From positions 269,501 through 333,500 of the forward strand of contig JAXDDX010000010.1 of assembly GCA_034670405.1 (NCBI GenBank): a stretch of 64,000 nt of DNA, in the 5' to 3' direction. Origin of the DNA: Hoplostethus atlanticus. Taxonomy: Eukaryota; Chordata; Actinopteri; Trachichthyiformes; Trachichthyidae. A program made the position numbers and the translations under genes. The notes under the pieces were generated by a model that worked only from the letters and a program-made list of their open reading frames with translations, was not told where the DNA came from and did not search any database. Shown here one piece after another: positions 49,391 to 61,314 of this stretch (within the stretch, counting starts at the first letter, position 1; each line of letters begins with the position of its first letter).

Positions 49391-52188
49391 ATTTTTTCTA
49401 TTCAATTTAGTTTTATTTGTATATCACTTTGCACAAGCATCTTAGTACGTTTTGGAGCTTTGAGCTAGGCTAAGTGCCTTGGTAATTGTCTGAGAGGGGC
49501 CTGCACTTCTCAAGTCCAGGCCAAGTTTCACTCCAGTGTGCGTTTAAGTTCTGGAGCGATTCTGAACCACTAGACTCGTCTAGACAAGGCTGAGTGGAGT
49601 CTTCTTTCTAAACTACTTACTATTAGCTGTGCTGTGCTCACTCCTGCCAATGGAATCCCATTATAACCATCAGAACACCTCAATCCTCCAAAATGTCAGC
49701 TCTTCATGAATTAAGCATTACAGTCTTTTTTCATGATTGACAAGCATGCATTTTTAAAATTACACCATGGCCTTTAAATAAGTTTCATGGAACCTGGAGT
49801 CTTGAGACTCACTCAGCCAATAAACGACTAGTAAAGTACTGAAGCCATTATTTTAAATTAAAGTAAAAAGCTCTTCATGTGACAGAGGTTCAGCTTTTGA
49901 CCACCGTTCTTCCTAATGGTACCTGTGTGTACCTCAGTAAGCAATAATTGGCTACCAAAAGTGCTATGCAACTATTGAAAATCCATTAAAGCCTTGCACT
50001 ATGCGCAACCCACAATTAATGACATAACCTTCACGCTTTTCTCCAAAATATCTCACCTACAGAACAATGCGGAAAAAGAGGTTAGTGTGAAGAGGGAGAA
50101 ACAAAAAATGGACACACACCCCTAAGGCTTTTAGGCCTTTAGTCCTCTCTACTGTCCCTTCCTGTCTCCCATTATAAAACTGTAGGAGGATGGGCTTTTA
50201 CAAATGGATTTGCCTTGCTAAAATAACACCATTCCAATACCCTGCCCCTTCCCATAAGGTTACTTTACCTACTTCTATCCATGAGGCTTTAGAAAAGACA
50301 CGGCTTTCTGAAGAGTCACACCATATGGTGTAGATATCAACGTATTCCTGTCTTTTTTATATTTCGCCCCCAAGAAAAACAACTAACATCTCCATTGGAT
50401 GTAAATTAAGGAAATGTGCCTGTTATTTTTCTAGCCCTTCACAGACCTTCCCCGCTTGACAGTGCAGCTCAAAAATAACCAGAGTTGTAGCCGAAGAAAG
50501 ATAAAGAAGAAGACAGAAGACTCACTAATGCTTTGATTTCACCTTCCTACACAGGCATGTTTATCATCCAGTTGAAAGGTTTAATTCAGTTAATTTCAGT
50601 TTACTGGAATTCAATCATCTTTATTAATGCAGTGTAACCCTCTCAACACTCTGCAGGAGTTCCCTGTGTACAAGGGCAAATTAAAAGACTACTATTAATT
50701 GAAGCAATGACAAGAGACAACAAAACAAGGATATAACTCATACAAGAGCAAAAGACAACACAAGGCCACCGCGGTGTATGCCAAGTCCTTGTACATGGGA
50801 AATTCACCCAGGGGTACTCGGACACGAAAGGCTAAGGCTTCACCAAGACAGTAGTTGGATGATCATTGTACCATATGAGCTTTTTCATTGTACGAGCCTC
50901 AGAACAACCAGTAGTTTATTTCTCAACCTCTCTCATTTATTCTTCTCAAGAAGATCTGTGAGGATTTACAGGGCTTGCTAATGTAAGCGGGGCGGAAGGG
51001 CAACACTCTTGAAGCTGTGTTGTCCACGCTCACCCAGCCTGATTAATGGACCAGGTGGCCACCCCACTCTGGACAGAGACAGACAGAGAGAAATGGGGAG
51101 GACAGAGAGGAAGAGAGAGGTTAAGGGAGAGCGAGAGAGATTAGGAGGATAGAAAGAGGGGTGTTAAGAGAGTGAGGAAGAGAAAGAAGGGAGTAACAGA
51201 TTGGGAGATAGAGAAACAGAGAAAGAGGGGGGCACTGCCAAAAAAACCTGCAATGTGTGGAAAAGGAGACAAGGAACAACATCCTTCTTCCTCTCCACTC
51301 CCCCCCCCCCCCGGCCTTCTTCTTCCCCCTGGCCCGATTTACTTTGTTTATTTTATTGGGTTTGTTTTCCCTTCCTCCATTTAGTGCTGCTGATCGATGG
51401 AAGGGAAAGATGCTATAATTTTTTATGGCAGCCCTATAATTAAGTGGATCTCACCCCGTACCACCACTGCATATGCAAAGCCCTCTCTTCTCTCTACCTC
51501 TTCCTCTTTCCTCTGCGCATCCCTTCTTCGCTTGCCCCGCTCTCGTCTCTCTCCACGAGAAGCGGCTGTTCTTCCTCATTGCCATTCTCATCATCATCAA
51601 TCAGCTAACTGCTCTCTCTCTCTCTCTTCTGTCTTTCATTTTCTGCATCTTGCATTCTCTCCGTCTTCCCATCCCCCCCATACTCAATCATCGACCTCTC
51701 ATGCCACTTTCACACCACACTTTCTCCACCATCTATCTCCTTCATCATCTTCTTTTAGTGCTGTTTCTCTCTCTCCCTTCATCCCACCTCATCCCCCACG
51801 CACCATCTCCCTTCCTCAGCCTCATGTAAATGGATTTTCCCTTTGTGTACTGTAAATGTTTGGCTCGGTCAGTGTTGCATCCCAGGATGAAATCCATTCT
51901 GTGTTCAGTAAGACAGATTGCGATGGTGTGTTTTCACGTGGACTATGGTCTAGTGACCGTGAAACTTTGTAGTGTGGTGCTTTGAGCTCTGAATGGAGAG
52001 AGGTGGGACACAGTAAGGGCACTACAGAGCATTTGAATTGTTTTGTTGTTGAAAGTACTCAATTCAATGACATGCTTAAGTTAAGGTAGGGTTGTGGAAT
52101 GAAACCCTTCATTTAGTGAAAAGCGTTCTTCATTCATCTGAAGAATTTCTGTGGCTTTTCAATATGAGCTGCTGTGCTTCACTCTTCA

Positions 52189-52190
<2 letters not shown>

Positions 52191-52226
<36 letters not shown>
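52191..52226. repeat. (CA)n microsatellite
   Basis: About 36 nt of uninterrupted CA. Confidence 0.97.
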
Positions 52227-52229
<3 letters not shown>

Positions 52230-54988
52230 ATATTTCTGAAGAAAAGCAGACAGACTAAATTATCTATATGAACCTCTCCTATGCTTCTGTGTTCACCGCT
52301 CAGTCACTTTTTCTCTGTCTTTCCTCACCTTGCCTCACCGTCTCTCCAGAGATTTCTCATCCCATCCCCTTCTCAATCTTCATCTTCTCTCTCTCTCTCC
52401 AGTGCCCTCAAACTATCACCTTATTATTATTTTTCACTCTCTCAACTTAACTTAGTTGGTTTTCACTCTATCATTCTTCTCTTTCTCCCACGCAGTTTTT
52501 TTTTTCCCTCTTTTATAGTCTACTCTATTAAATCTCGCTCAGAAAACAAATAATATCACAGAGCAAATCAGCTGTTCCCTCACTTCTTTTCTCTCTCTCT
52601 CTCTCCACCCCTCCCCGGTTTGCCTGTTTTTCTTTACCCTTGCCACCTGTTTCCAAAGTCAGATACCCATCAGTATGCGTATCTGTCTCTGTGAGCAGCA
52701 GCAGGGAATGTGACTGTACACTAATCAGGCCCAAGGATTACAGTGTGACCCTTGACTGCTCACCTATCCATCAGCTCTACCACAAGGTATGGCTGTGGCT
52801 GCAGTAGATGGCCAGACAGGGATTATAAGAGGTCAAAGGGGTGTATTTTCTTAGCTTGTCTAAGACATAACTACACCTGGAAACCCAACAATAAGCGACA
52901 ATTTAGACCCCCAAAATAAAACAGTGTGAGGTGGTATTCAAAACAGTTGTTTAGAGTCTAGACGCCAGCAGCAACAACAACAGGCAATGTGGAAGCTGAG
53001 CAGCCAGATTTGTGGGTGGTTCTCAGCCTTTTTAGCATGCAGGTGCCTACTCATGATCCTCTGACTTGAGTGTGCAAGCCCAGAATGGTAAACTGTGACT
53101 CCAAACAAGGATTTTATTGGCAGTGTATATTTCACTTAAACCCGTTTTCATTGCAGGGTAATCTATCGTCGCTGATTTAAAAGCTGTGCCATCATAGAGG
53201 TCATTATATGTGATTTCACAGAAACTTCAAATCAAAAGCTTGCATTCAACCGATCACGACCCAGTGTGTGATGGCTCGTCTGCTGTGGGCTTTTATCATT
53301 CTAACAAGGAAAAAGATGTGGAAGCCGCACAAGTTAAAAATGATTGGGCGTCTCCTAAAGATTAAAAAGGCAGCAATCATTGTGGTACCAGCAGCCTTTT
53401 GCTACTTGTGATTGAAGAGCGTTATGCAGCTAATGTACAGTATGAGTCGGCTGCACTCAGTGGACAGGATGCCATACAGACGTCCCTGGTCCTATGAAAT
53501 GAAATATCTTTTAAAGTACACTTTGTCTTTTCACTGACAGCTCCTCCTAGGACAACTAATTCTGCTAACGAAGTTATCGACCTTACAACAAGCACACTGT
53601 TAGCACCTCTCTTTCACACTCTTCCTCCCTGCTTCTATCTCCAGCTATCTTTCTGTGTCCCTCGACCCCTCTTGTTATCTCTCTCCTCTAGCTCATTCTG
53701 TAGCTCTATCTGTCTCTATTACAGGCATAACATAGATTAGAATATAATTACATGTGTGTCTGATAAACCTGATTCATAAGGGACTTGAGTCACGCCGCCT
53801 CACCTCTGGGAGCCTTAACTTCAGCTTGCACTGCATCAACTGCATTAGCATCATGGCTATCATCTATATGAGTTGCCGGGGGTGAACTAGCTGGCTGGCG
53901 ATTTGCAGCACAGTAATATGGTTGTGTTGCGTCTTGGCTGACCCCAGGGTAATGACAGCTAGTCAGTCATTAACCACAGACCCACAGATAGCTACTGACA
54001 GGTTAATTACAACTGGTTAGCAGAGGTCAGTGACAGGGCTGGATGTGTGCCTCGTGGAAATGTCTGATACTTCATGGCAGTAACGTTTGTTCAGTTTGTC
54101 AGGTGGTTTGTCTGCCCTTGGGTTTCTTGATCTGGGAAGAAATTTCCATTGCAGGGTAAACAAAAGATGAGAGAATAACAGGCAGAGGAAATGAGATATA
54201 GATGATGGGGATATAGATGGAGATATGAGAAAAAGTTTCAAGAATTGTGACAGTACAAGGTTAGGGTTAGGATGGAGATGGAGAATTCAAAATAGGAGGC
54301 ATACAAATCACTTTAAACTTTTCAATTTGTGGTACTTTCACCTTCAGTATTTGTAGTCTTGTGTCTGCAAAGTATTATTGATGCAACAGGGAAGGAAATG
54401 GATTCTGGCTGTTTGTAATTGCATGCGTCATATTGCATTTAAGCAACTGAATAAGAGTTGGATACAGGGGCATGGAAATATAAAATAAACATCATTACCA
54501 GGACAGACATCTTCTAATTTAATCTAATTAGAATGTCAACAAAATATCTGAAAACAATTTACTCCTCACATACTTCTTTTGCTGATATGAAAATAGATAA
54601 CAAACAACAAACAAACACCAATGAAGACTATGCTCCTAATACACAAACTCATGCAGTTAAATATAAGATGAAAGATGAAAAAATACAATGAGGAAGTTTG
54701 AAAAATGGTGAAAAATGTTTGATAATCAAATAACCTTTCCCTGAAATAAAACTTTTGTTTTTAATCAATGTAGATGGTTAAAGAAGCTTAGCTAGTCTTT
54801 TCTGAAAAGTCTAGCCAGAGGGGATTTTGTCTTTTTGTCTTTTTGACACGGTCGGTCAGTGTCCAGCCCATTCAGACACAAATGAGTGATATCAATGAAC
54901 ATGACCCTCAACTCAAAAAGCAGATACCTCCTAATTACTGAGTTAAAGTTATTAGTAACATTAAGGTGCATTATTGGTGTCTCCCCAG

Positions 54989-55255
54989 ACTCTCCCATAC
55001 TGAACCCGGTCTTCCAGGATGTGCGTTCTAGGAACTACCAGATGGTGACCCTGCGCTGCATGGTCCTGCGGTCCAACCCGCCGCGCTTAACAAACGTCCG
55101 CTGGTTCTGTAACGGCGAGCCGGTCCGCACGCTCCCAGCAGACCTGAAGGAGACCCCGGAGCTGAAGTTCAAGCTGGAGCCCACCAACAATGGCTCTTAT
55201 GAATGCCGAGTCAGCAACGGTGCGGGAACATCCACGTGCACATTTAATGTCTCTG
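54989..55255 (+). CDS. mdga1: MDGA-family exon: Ig domain 6
   Basis: This 267-nt symmetric phase-1 exon follows GTCTCCCCAG and ends before G|GTGAGT. It reads S-P-I-L-N-P-V-F-Q-D-V-R, then V-T-L-R-C (B-strand cysteine), N-V-R-W-F-C-N-G (core tryptophan with an extra cysteine two residues on), and N-G-S-Y-E-C-R-V-S-N (F-strand cysteine, with a sequon at N-G-S), ending C-T-F-N-V-S. The extra cysteine in W-F-C and the one in T-S-T-C could in principle pair. I did not expect the W-F-C cysteine from the family, so it may be lineage-specific. Q-D-V-R and G-S-Y-E-C again favour MDGA1. The domain is more diverged from mammalian sequences than Ig2-Ig5, but its exon boundaries and phase fit the series. 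Confidence 0.94.
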
Positions 55256-55319
55256 GTGAGTGAAAAGAAATGAAGGGATGCCATGTCCGTTTGTGATGAA
55301 ATTACACAATTTTCTGGTT

Positions 55320-55371
<52 letters not shown>

Positions 55372-55687
55372 GCTATCCATCCATCTATCCATCTATCCAT
55401 CCATCTATCCATCTATCTATCTATCTATCCATCTATCCATCTATCCATCTATCCATCTATCTATCCATCTATCCATCTATCCATCTATCTATCCCTCTCT
55501 CTCAAGGGGGCTCATACAGAGTGATCAATTATGTGGCTGTAAATATTCATAATCAGTATGGGGCAGTTATCTTCTTCAATATCATCCATCAATGCTATTT
55601 GGTCCCGGCTAGAGCAAAGAAAAACTCTGGCCAGTACACTCAAATAATACTGAGAGTAACTCAAGCAGGTCATTACTCTTCTAACGA

Positions 55688-55729
<42 letters not shown>

Positions 55730-55739
55730 CATCCCATAG
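55256..55739 (+). other. Short phase-1 intron between Ig6 and FNIII
   Basis: A 484-nt intron, by far the shortest here, and more than a third of it is simple repeat: a tetranucleotide STR (55321-55496) and a CT run (about 55691-55726). It ends CCCATAG. Confidence 0.95.
55321..55496 (+). repeat. (CTAT)n/(CCAT)n tetranucleotide STR
   Basis: About 176 nt: pure CTAT units at first, then mixed CTAT and CCAT units. It lies about 65 nt after the Ig6 donor and is likely to vary in length between individuals. Confidence 0.97.
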
Positions 55740-55885
55740 CGCGGCCCTACAATGCTGAATTCTACTTTGACACGCCCAACCCCATCCGGATTATGAAAGG
55801 GAACTATTCCTACAACCTGCAGTGGACACAGAGAGATCCTGAGGCCACAGACCGCATCATAGGCTACTGGGTCAATGTCCGCAAG
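55740..55885 (+). CDS. mdga1: MDGA-family exon: first half of the FNIII domain
   Basis: This 146-nt exon enters in phase 1 after CCCATAG and leaves in phase 0 before AAG|GTAGGA. It reads R-P-Y-N-A-E-F-Y-F-D-T-P-N-P, then N-Y-S-Y-N-L-Q-W-T-Q-R-D-P-E and ends Y-W-V-N-V-R-K. This is the start of the fibronectin type III domain that follows Ig6 in MDGA proteins; E-F-Y-F-D-T-P-N-P and L-Q-W-T-Q-R are family signatures. The intron before it is short (484 nt) and filled with a tetranucleotide STR and a CT run ending just upstream of the acceptor. A CA array starts about 25 nt after the donor. The matching second half of FNIII is not in the remaining 8.1 kb, so the next intron is longer than that. 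Confidence 0.95.
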
Positions 55886-55893
55886 GTAGGATA

Positions 55894-55902
55894 CACACAC
55901 TC

Positions 55903-55965
<63 letters not shown>
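55894..55965 (+). repeat. (CA)n microsatellite just after the FNIII donor
   Basis: About 70 nt of CA with two early interruptions, beginning within 10 nt of the GTAGGA donor. Confidence 0.97.
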
Positions 55966-55967
<2 letters not shown>

Positions 55968-57173
55968 GAAGTACACCCAGGTAGTCATGCCCAAGTATAC
56001 AGGCATATGTTGGTGGAAATAGACAAGCATTTGTGCAGACACATACAGTACTTGGATGCATGCATGCATACACACTTTCACACACTCATGCACCAGCATA
56101 TGCACATGCTGTGGAGAAATGCAGTGGCAAATGGGGACCGACTCACTTTGTGTATCAAATGCACTTCAGAGGCATTGATCATGCTGGCAAACTTTGACCA
56201 CCTGCCTTTGTTTACTCATTTGGTATCACCTTCACGGAAGAGGCTTACAAGTTCACACACAAGAACAAGAACACACACACACAAGTATGTATTGAGTGAA
56301 GTACGCACACTAAGTAAACACGGGCCTTTATAAGCTCGGGGAGTATCAGGTCTGTGTTGGGAGTAGACAGTCAATCAATGGAGACCTGCACTGAATTAGC
56401 AATACCACAGCCATTTCTCTCCTCTCCTCTCCTCTCCTCTCCATGAAGTGCAGGACCTCCCCTTCAGTAATCAACACATCTCTTTCTCATCACTCACCAC
56501 ATCTCTATTTCAACCTGTCCATTCAAAATGATTTCATTGTCACAGCAGGACTGTGGCTTTCAATGCCCGACAGATAATAATGTATTTACTTCCTTCCATC
56601 TTGTAGCCATGCCTGAACAAGACCAGGCCTCCACAGTCAACCTCTGTCTTATTTTAGCCACAGTACAGTCCAGAGACAGCTGAGGGAATGCATTAACATA
56701 ATGGTAATCTCATGTTTCAGCTTGTCCTCAAGTGATTGCCATTGCAATGATGTGCCTTCACTCTCACAACCCCACAATGACTGTGTGCTAAATAAGGCTC
56801 ACAATTGCGTGCTTGAATTTCGAATGGACCTGTGCTGGATTAGTCATACTCTCAGGTGGTCTGATAACAAATGTTATAATATATATATATATATATAGTC
56901 TTGCTAGCTAAGGCGTTTTGTTTACTCTTTTTCAGCCCTTATAAAAATGAATTTTGGCCTCTGAATAAAACATTTCATTTAATTTGGAACACAAACACAT
57001 TGTCAGCATTGGACATGCAGTGGGCTGTGCTTACGGTGGGTACAACATGGTGACAGTGTGTGTAATAAAAAAATAAGGAGCACACTTGCTTCCAGTATCG
57101 GTGGTGCAAAGGCAGTTCTGTGTCAAGTTATAAAAGAGTAGGACATGTTACTCACTATAGTGCATCCAAAGGA

Positions 57174-57822
57174 GGGCCAGATTCATGAAGGATTGCGCCT
57201 CGCAGAATCTGCGGCACGGTAATTATAGCTCATTCAGAAAGTTACCGTGGCGGTGATCAGCCCAGTGGACTCCGTTACCGTTGCGTGTCATATTACATCA
57301 TGTCATGTTACATAATAAGAGTCGCTACTTGAAGGCCTGGAAAGCAAAATGGACGCGTCATCACGCCAAAGACAACCAGAATTCTCTGTATAACAACAGT
57401 TTAACAGTTAATATGTACCAACGGGGGCATCTTGTTGGCTAGCTGCCAACACATCTCCAATGAACTGCCTGTAGGACTCGTTGTAGTTCAAAATGAATAC
57501 TGTTGTTGCTATGGTTACTATGACAGGTCAGTCCTATGTTACTGCGCTGCAGGTTAACTAAATAGTCCATCACATTACAACATCAACGCGGTTTCAAATG
57601 TCACAAGAACTGCTACAGATTGTCAAAAAGCGACCAAACATCTTTGAAAACATTCTAGAAAAGAAAATCGATTTCACTCTAGTTATTGTTATGAATCTGC
57701 ACATGTAAGTGGTGAAAGAGGGCGGTAAAACAGGCCGGTAACCCTCGTTTATGAATGAGAAGATGTGATATCTGCCCTTAACTTCACGTTAAATGGGGCG
57801 GTGTGTTTTATGAATCTGGCCC
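57174..57822. mobile_element. GGGCC-ended TIR element (649 bp)
   Basis: The element starts GGGCCAGATTCATGAA and ends TTTATGAATCTGGCCC, giving about 15-16 bp of terminal inverted repeat with one or two mismatches. Such GGGCCAGATTCA ends recall PIF/Harbinger or ISL2EU-type elements of fish; the family is inferred. No transposase is encoded. A clear target duplication was not found, since the flanks are AAAGGA and ACTATT. Confidence 0.7.
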
Positions 57823-58139
57823 ACTATTACATGGCATTCACACCAATAACATCGAGAAAAGCAAGATTCAATGCTTGCATGCTTACATAGCTATTCCATC
57901 ACAGATAACGTCTAAACACGATTAAACTCTGCACCCAACACTAACACTCAGTATCTTGTTATTCATTTTGAGTTTTCCGTCTTTCCATCACACTTCCTCC
58001 CTCCACAGCCTCACAGGACTTGCTCCTCCACCCCAACCCAAGATGTTTTGTCTCAAACATCTATTCAGTTGTAGCAGACCTTGAGTGAGAGGATAGGAAG
58101 GATCATACTGAATTATACACAACCGGCTGGGGTTCAGTC

Positions 58140-58143
<4 letters not shown>

Positions 58144-58187
<44 letters not shown>
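58144..58187. repeat. (GT)n microsatellite
   Basis: About 44 nt of GT, followed by a short second GT run at about 58191-58200. Confidence 0.97.
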
Positions 58188-58188
<1 letters not shown>

Positions 58189-59223
58189 ATGTGTGTGTGT
58201 GCACATTCTCAAGCAGAGGGGATGTAGGGTCTGCCAGCTTGCTTTTGTGCGGATGAATAGCTGATTCACCTAGTTAAGGATTTGGCTGCTTACCTTATTA
58301 AGTAAGACTGTTGGGAGGCAGGAACAAGCACTGGCCTTCCTTAGATGCACATTAGATCACATGCCTCATGCCTCTGAAAACTCTCTACCTCGAGAGTTTT
58401 CAGAGACCTTGTTTCCTCCCCCTCTCTCTTTGTCCCCTCTCTGTCTCTCTCTCTCTCTCGCACACACATACACACACCATCTCTTTCCACTCCCTCCCTT
58501 TCTCCTCTCTTCCACCTTTCTCTCATACTCTGTCCCTCCTTATTTCTCTCTCTCTTCCTCCTTCGCCCCCTCTCTCTCACTCGTTTCTGTTCTTCCTGCT
58601 CGTTGAAGTACTCTGCTAAGTGCAGACTTAATGGTATTTAATGTTGAGTGAACCTTGGCAGTTGGAGCCGAGCTGATAAATAGTTTGAGCTGTGCGTTGT
58701 TATGCTGACAGTGTTAAAATAATGAGATGCATTGAGTAACGGCTTAGGACTTCTTAGTTAAACTTTCATTTCATTTCAAGGTTTTACCTGCATGTGTTTT
58801 TGTCTGCGTGAGAGAGAGAGAGGAAGGGAAGGAGTGTGTGGGAGACCGAGAGAGAGAAGGGGAAAAAGAGAGCGAGAGAGCGAGCAAATGAAAGGGTGTG
58901 AAAGAGAGAAATTAGATGCAAATGAAAGAACAACAGCGAATCTCAGTGGTCCCCTCATCTGTTAAATAGAGTACAAGAACATTCAAATGTAATACCGTCT
59001 CAATTTCACAACCCATCTATTTCTGCAACACTTTCTCTCGCTCATCCTCTTAACGCCTTGGCACTCTATCTTTTTAGCACATACAAAATGACAATAGGTC
59101 TGTGGGGTCTCTGGAGAGACGTGCAGACACACAGGGGAATGCAAGGTGACTGTGTAACTAATGGGTTCATGCAGAGCAGTACTCTGTATGTCGATGTGCA
59201 CATGTCTGAATTCTGCATGTGCG

Positions 59224-60410
59224 CATGAGAAAACGTTTGCGGTTCGCAAACGTTTTCTTTTGAATCAGCTGCATTCTGGCATAAATGGCTCCTAAAATAT
59301 TTTCTGATCTTCAAGTCATAATCAATAACACACATGAAATGTATTTTTACATGTTTTATTGAACATATTCATTAACAGCCTAAGCTGGAAAAAGTATGTG
59401 AACCTCCAGGATGATGACTTCTGTGAAAGAGGGTAATTGAAGTCAGATGATCGGATCAATGAGATGACGTTCAGGTGTGTGTTAGATGTGTCCTGTCTTA
59501 TTAAACCCCCCACAAAGTTTAGTTACCAACAGAGTCTGCTCTCCCAAAAAAAAGATCAGTTGAATTGGAATATGTCTCGGTCAAAAGGAATTCCAGAGGA
59601 CCTCTGGAGAAGAGTTGTTGAGCCCCATAAGGCTGGAAAGTGGGCGTCCAGCAAAGAGAGCACGCCGCTTAATGGTCAAGGAGGTGACAAAGAGCCCTAA
59701 GGTCACAGCTGAGGACCTGCAGGCATCTCTTGAACTTTCTATCATCTGTGTCCGTGAGTCCACAATAAGAAAAACACTAAACAAGAGTGGTTTTCATGGA
59801 GGATACCAATGAGGTAACCACTGCTCTACAAAAAAAACATTAGTGCCCATCTCAGGTTTGCCAAAAACCACCTGGATGGTCCACAAAGATACTGGAACAA
59901 TGTTCTGTGGACCGATGAAACAAAAATTTAACTTTTTGGCAAGAGGGCACAACGCTGTTTGGAGGAGAAAAAACACTGCATACCAACAGCAAAACCTCAT
60001 GGTGGAGGGAGCATCATGGCTTGGGGCTGCTTTGCTGCCTTGGGGCGTGGACGGCTGCACATGTACGCAGACTCGCAGACACAGAAGCATAAATCAGGCT
60101 TAAGGAGGAACGGTCCAAAATACCTCCTAACCGTTGTGCAGGTCTGATCAGGAAACACAGGAAACGTTTGGTTGAGGTTATTGCTGCTAAAGGAGGCTCC
60201 ACCAGCTACTAAATCTCAACTGTTAACGTTTGAATAACGTGTCAATAAAGACATGTACAAATTTGGGTGTGTTATTTGTTAAATCAAATTGTGTTCATCT
60301 TTTTTTTTATGACTTACAATAGATGAAGATCAGACCATATTTTAGGAGCCATTTATGCAGGAATGCAGGTAATTCAAAAGGGTTCAAAAACCTTTTCTCA
60401 CGACTTTATG
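59224..60410 (+). mobile_element. Defective Tc1-like DNA transposon
   Basis: Inverted ends frame a broken transposase. The left end holds GGCATAAATGGCTCCTAAAA (59278 on) and the right end its inverse TTTTAGGAGCCATTTATGC (ending at about 60359). Homology extends outward to a TGAGAAAA motif on both sides and inward to a shared AATAACACAC/TTTATTGA segment, so the inverted repeats are of the long Tc1-type form. I could not assign the TA target duplication with certainty. Confidence 0.88.
59572..60212 (+). pseudogene. Tc1-like transposase remnant
   Basis: The frame begins M-S-R-S-K-G-I-P-E-D-L-W-R-R-V-V (the N-terminal DNA-binding region) and, after frameshifts, continues S-P-K-V-T-A-E-D-L-Q and S-T-I-R-K-T-L-N. 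Then comes L-W-T-D-E-T-K-I, the second catalytic acidic block of Tc1 transposases, followed directly by a stop codon. Next is H-G-G-G-S-I-M-A-W-G-C-F, and the end reads L-V-E-V-I-A-A-K-G-G-S-T-S-Y. The span is about 640 bp against roughly 1 kb for an intact gene. The stretch carrying the last catalytic residue is deleted, so it cannot be active. Confidence 0.88.
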
Positions 60411-60576
60411 TACATGCCTGTTCATCCATGTTATCTGTTTATCTGTGTGTGTGTGTGTATGTGTTGGAGTTTCTACTAATGTGTGGGTTTCATATGTTTT
60501 TGTTTTTCTGCCTATATGTGTGCAGACGTATACACTTGCTTATGCATTTGCACCTACCTATGGGTGTATCCATGCT

Positions 60577-60579
<3 letters not shown>

Positions 60580-60612
<33 letters not shown>
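60580..60612. repeat. (GT)n microsatellite
   Basis: About 33 nt of GT; another array of similar length lies at 61279-61312. Confidence 0.95.
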
Positions 60613-60614
<2 letters not shown>

Positions 60615-61275
60615 TAGCAGGCTTCATGGTTTATTCTTGCCAGGCTGTGAAATCCCCATTTAGTTTCCTTCTCCCTGCATGGGGTTTCCCCTCCTAGAGA
60701 TTAGTAAAGTTCACAGGCTCCTCCTACTTCCATCTCGCCATCCTTCCATCCCTTCCTCTTTCACCATTTCCCTTCCCCCTGTCTTTCCTTAAAGAGGTAC
60801 AAAGATTTTGTTTTTATTTGACAATTAAACTCTGCACTCATTTGTACTTTTTGCTGTGCAACATGAGCACTGTGAGTAGGAGCAGTATTTAGTGTACATA
60901 CACATGTACAGCTGACATACACACAGCAGGCACCATAGCAAAACAAATCAATATTGCACACACATACTGCATGATAATGTACCGCCAATATTTTTACTGC
61001 ACACTGGTATTTAGACCTTATTAAGAACTTTTTTTCCAAAATGCTTTCCTGTATTCCTGTAACCCCCTCACACTTTTCATCTGTTCATCCTTATTTTACG
61101 TTCTTCTCGTTTGCTTTCATCTTTTTCTCACTACTCCCTCCCTCACACCTTCCTCCTTCCACATCTTCATCTATCCACCTCAACCCTATACTATCTTAAT
61201 AATTAAGTGTTTTCCCCCTCAGCTATGGAGTTCTGTGTTTCGTTCTCAACATTAGTTAGCAGGCACGTGACGTTG

Positions 61276-61314
<39 letters not shown>

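Larger units (their letters stand above)
48221..54988 (+). other. Phase-1 intron between Ig5 and Ig6
   Basis: A 6768-nt intron. It contains an (ATT)n tract near 48617-48640, copy B of the unclassified repeat (48838-49390), a LINE-like TTTTATTTGTATATCACTTT tail near 49410, a purine-rich block (51065-51235), a poly-C run near 51300, pyrimidine-rich sequence (51480-51830) and a (CA)n array (52191-52226). No extra exon was recognised. Confidence 0.9.
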
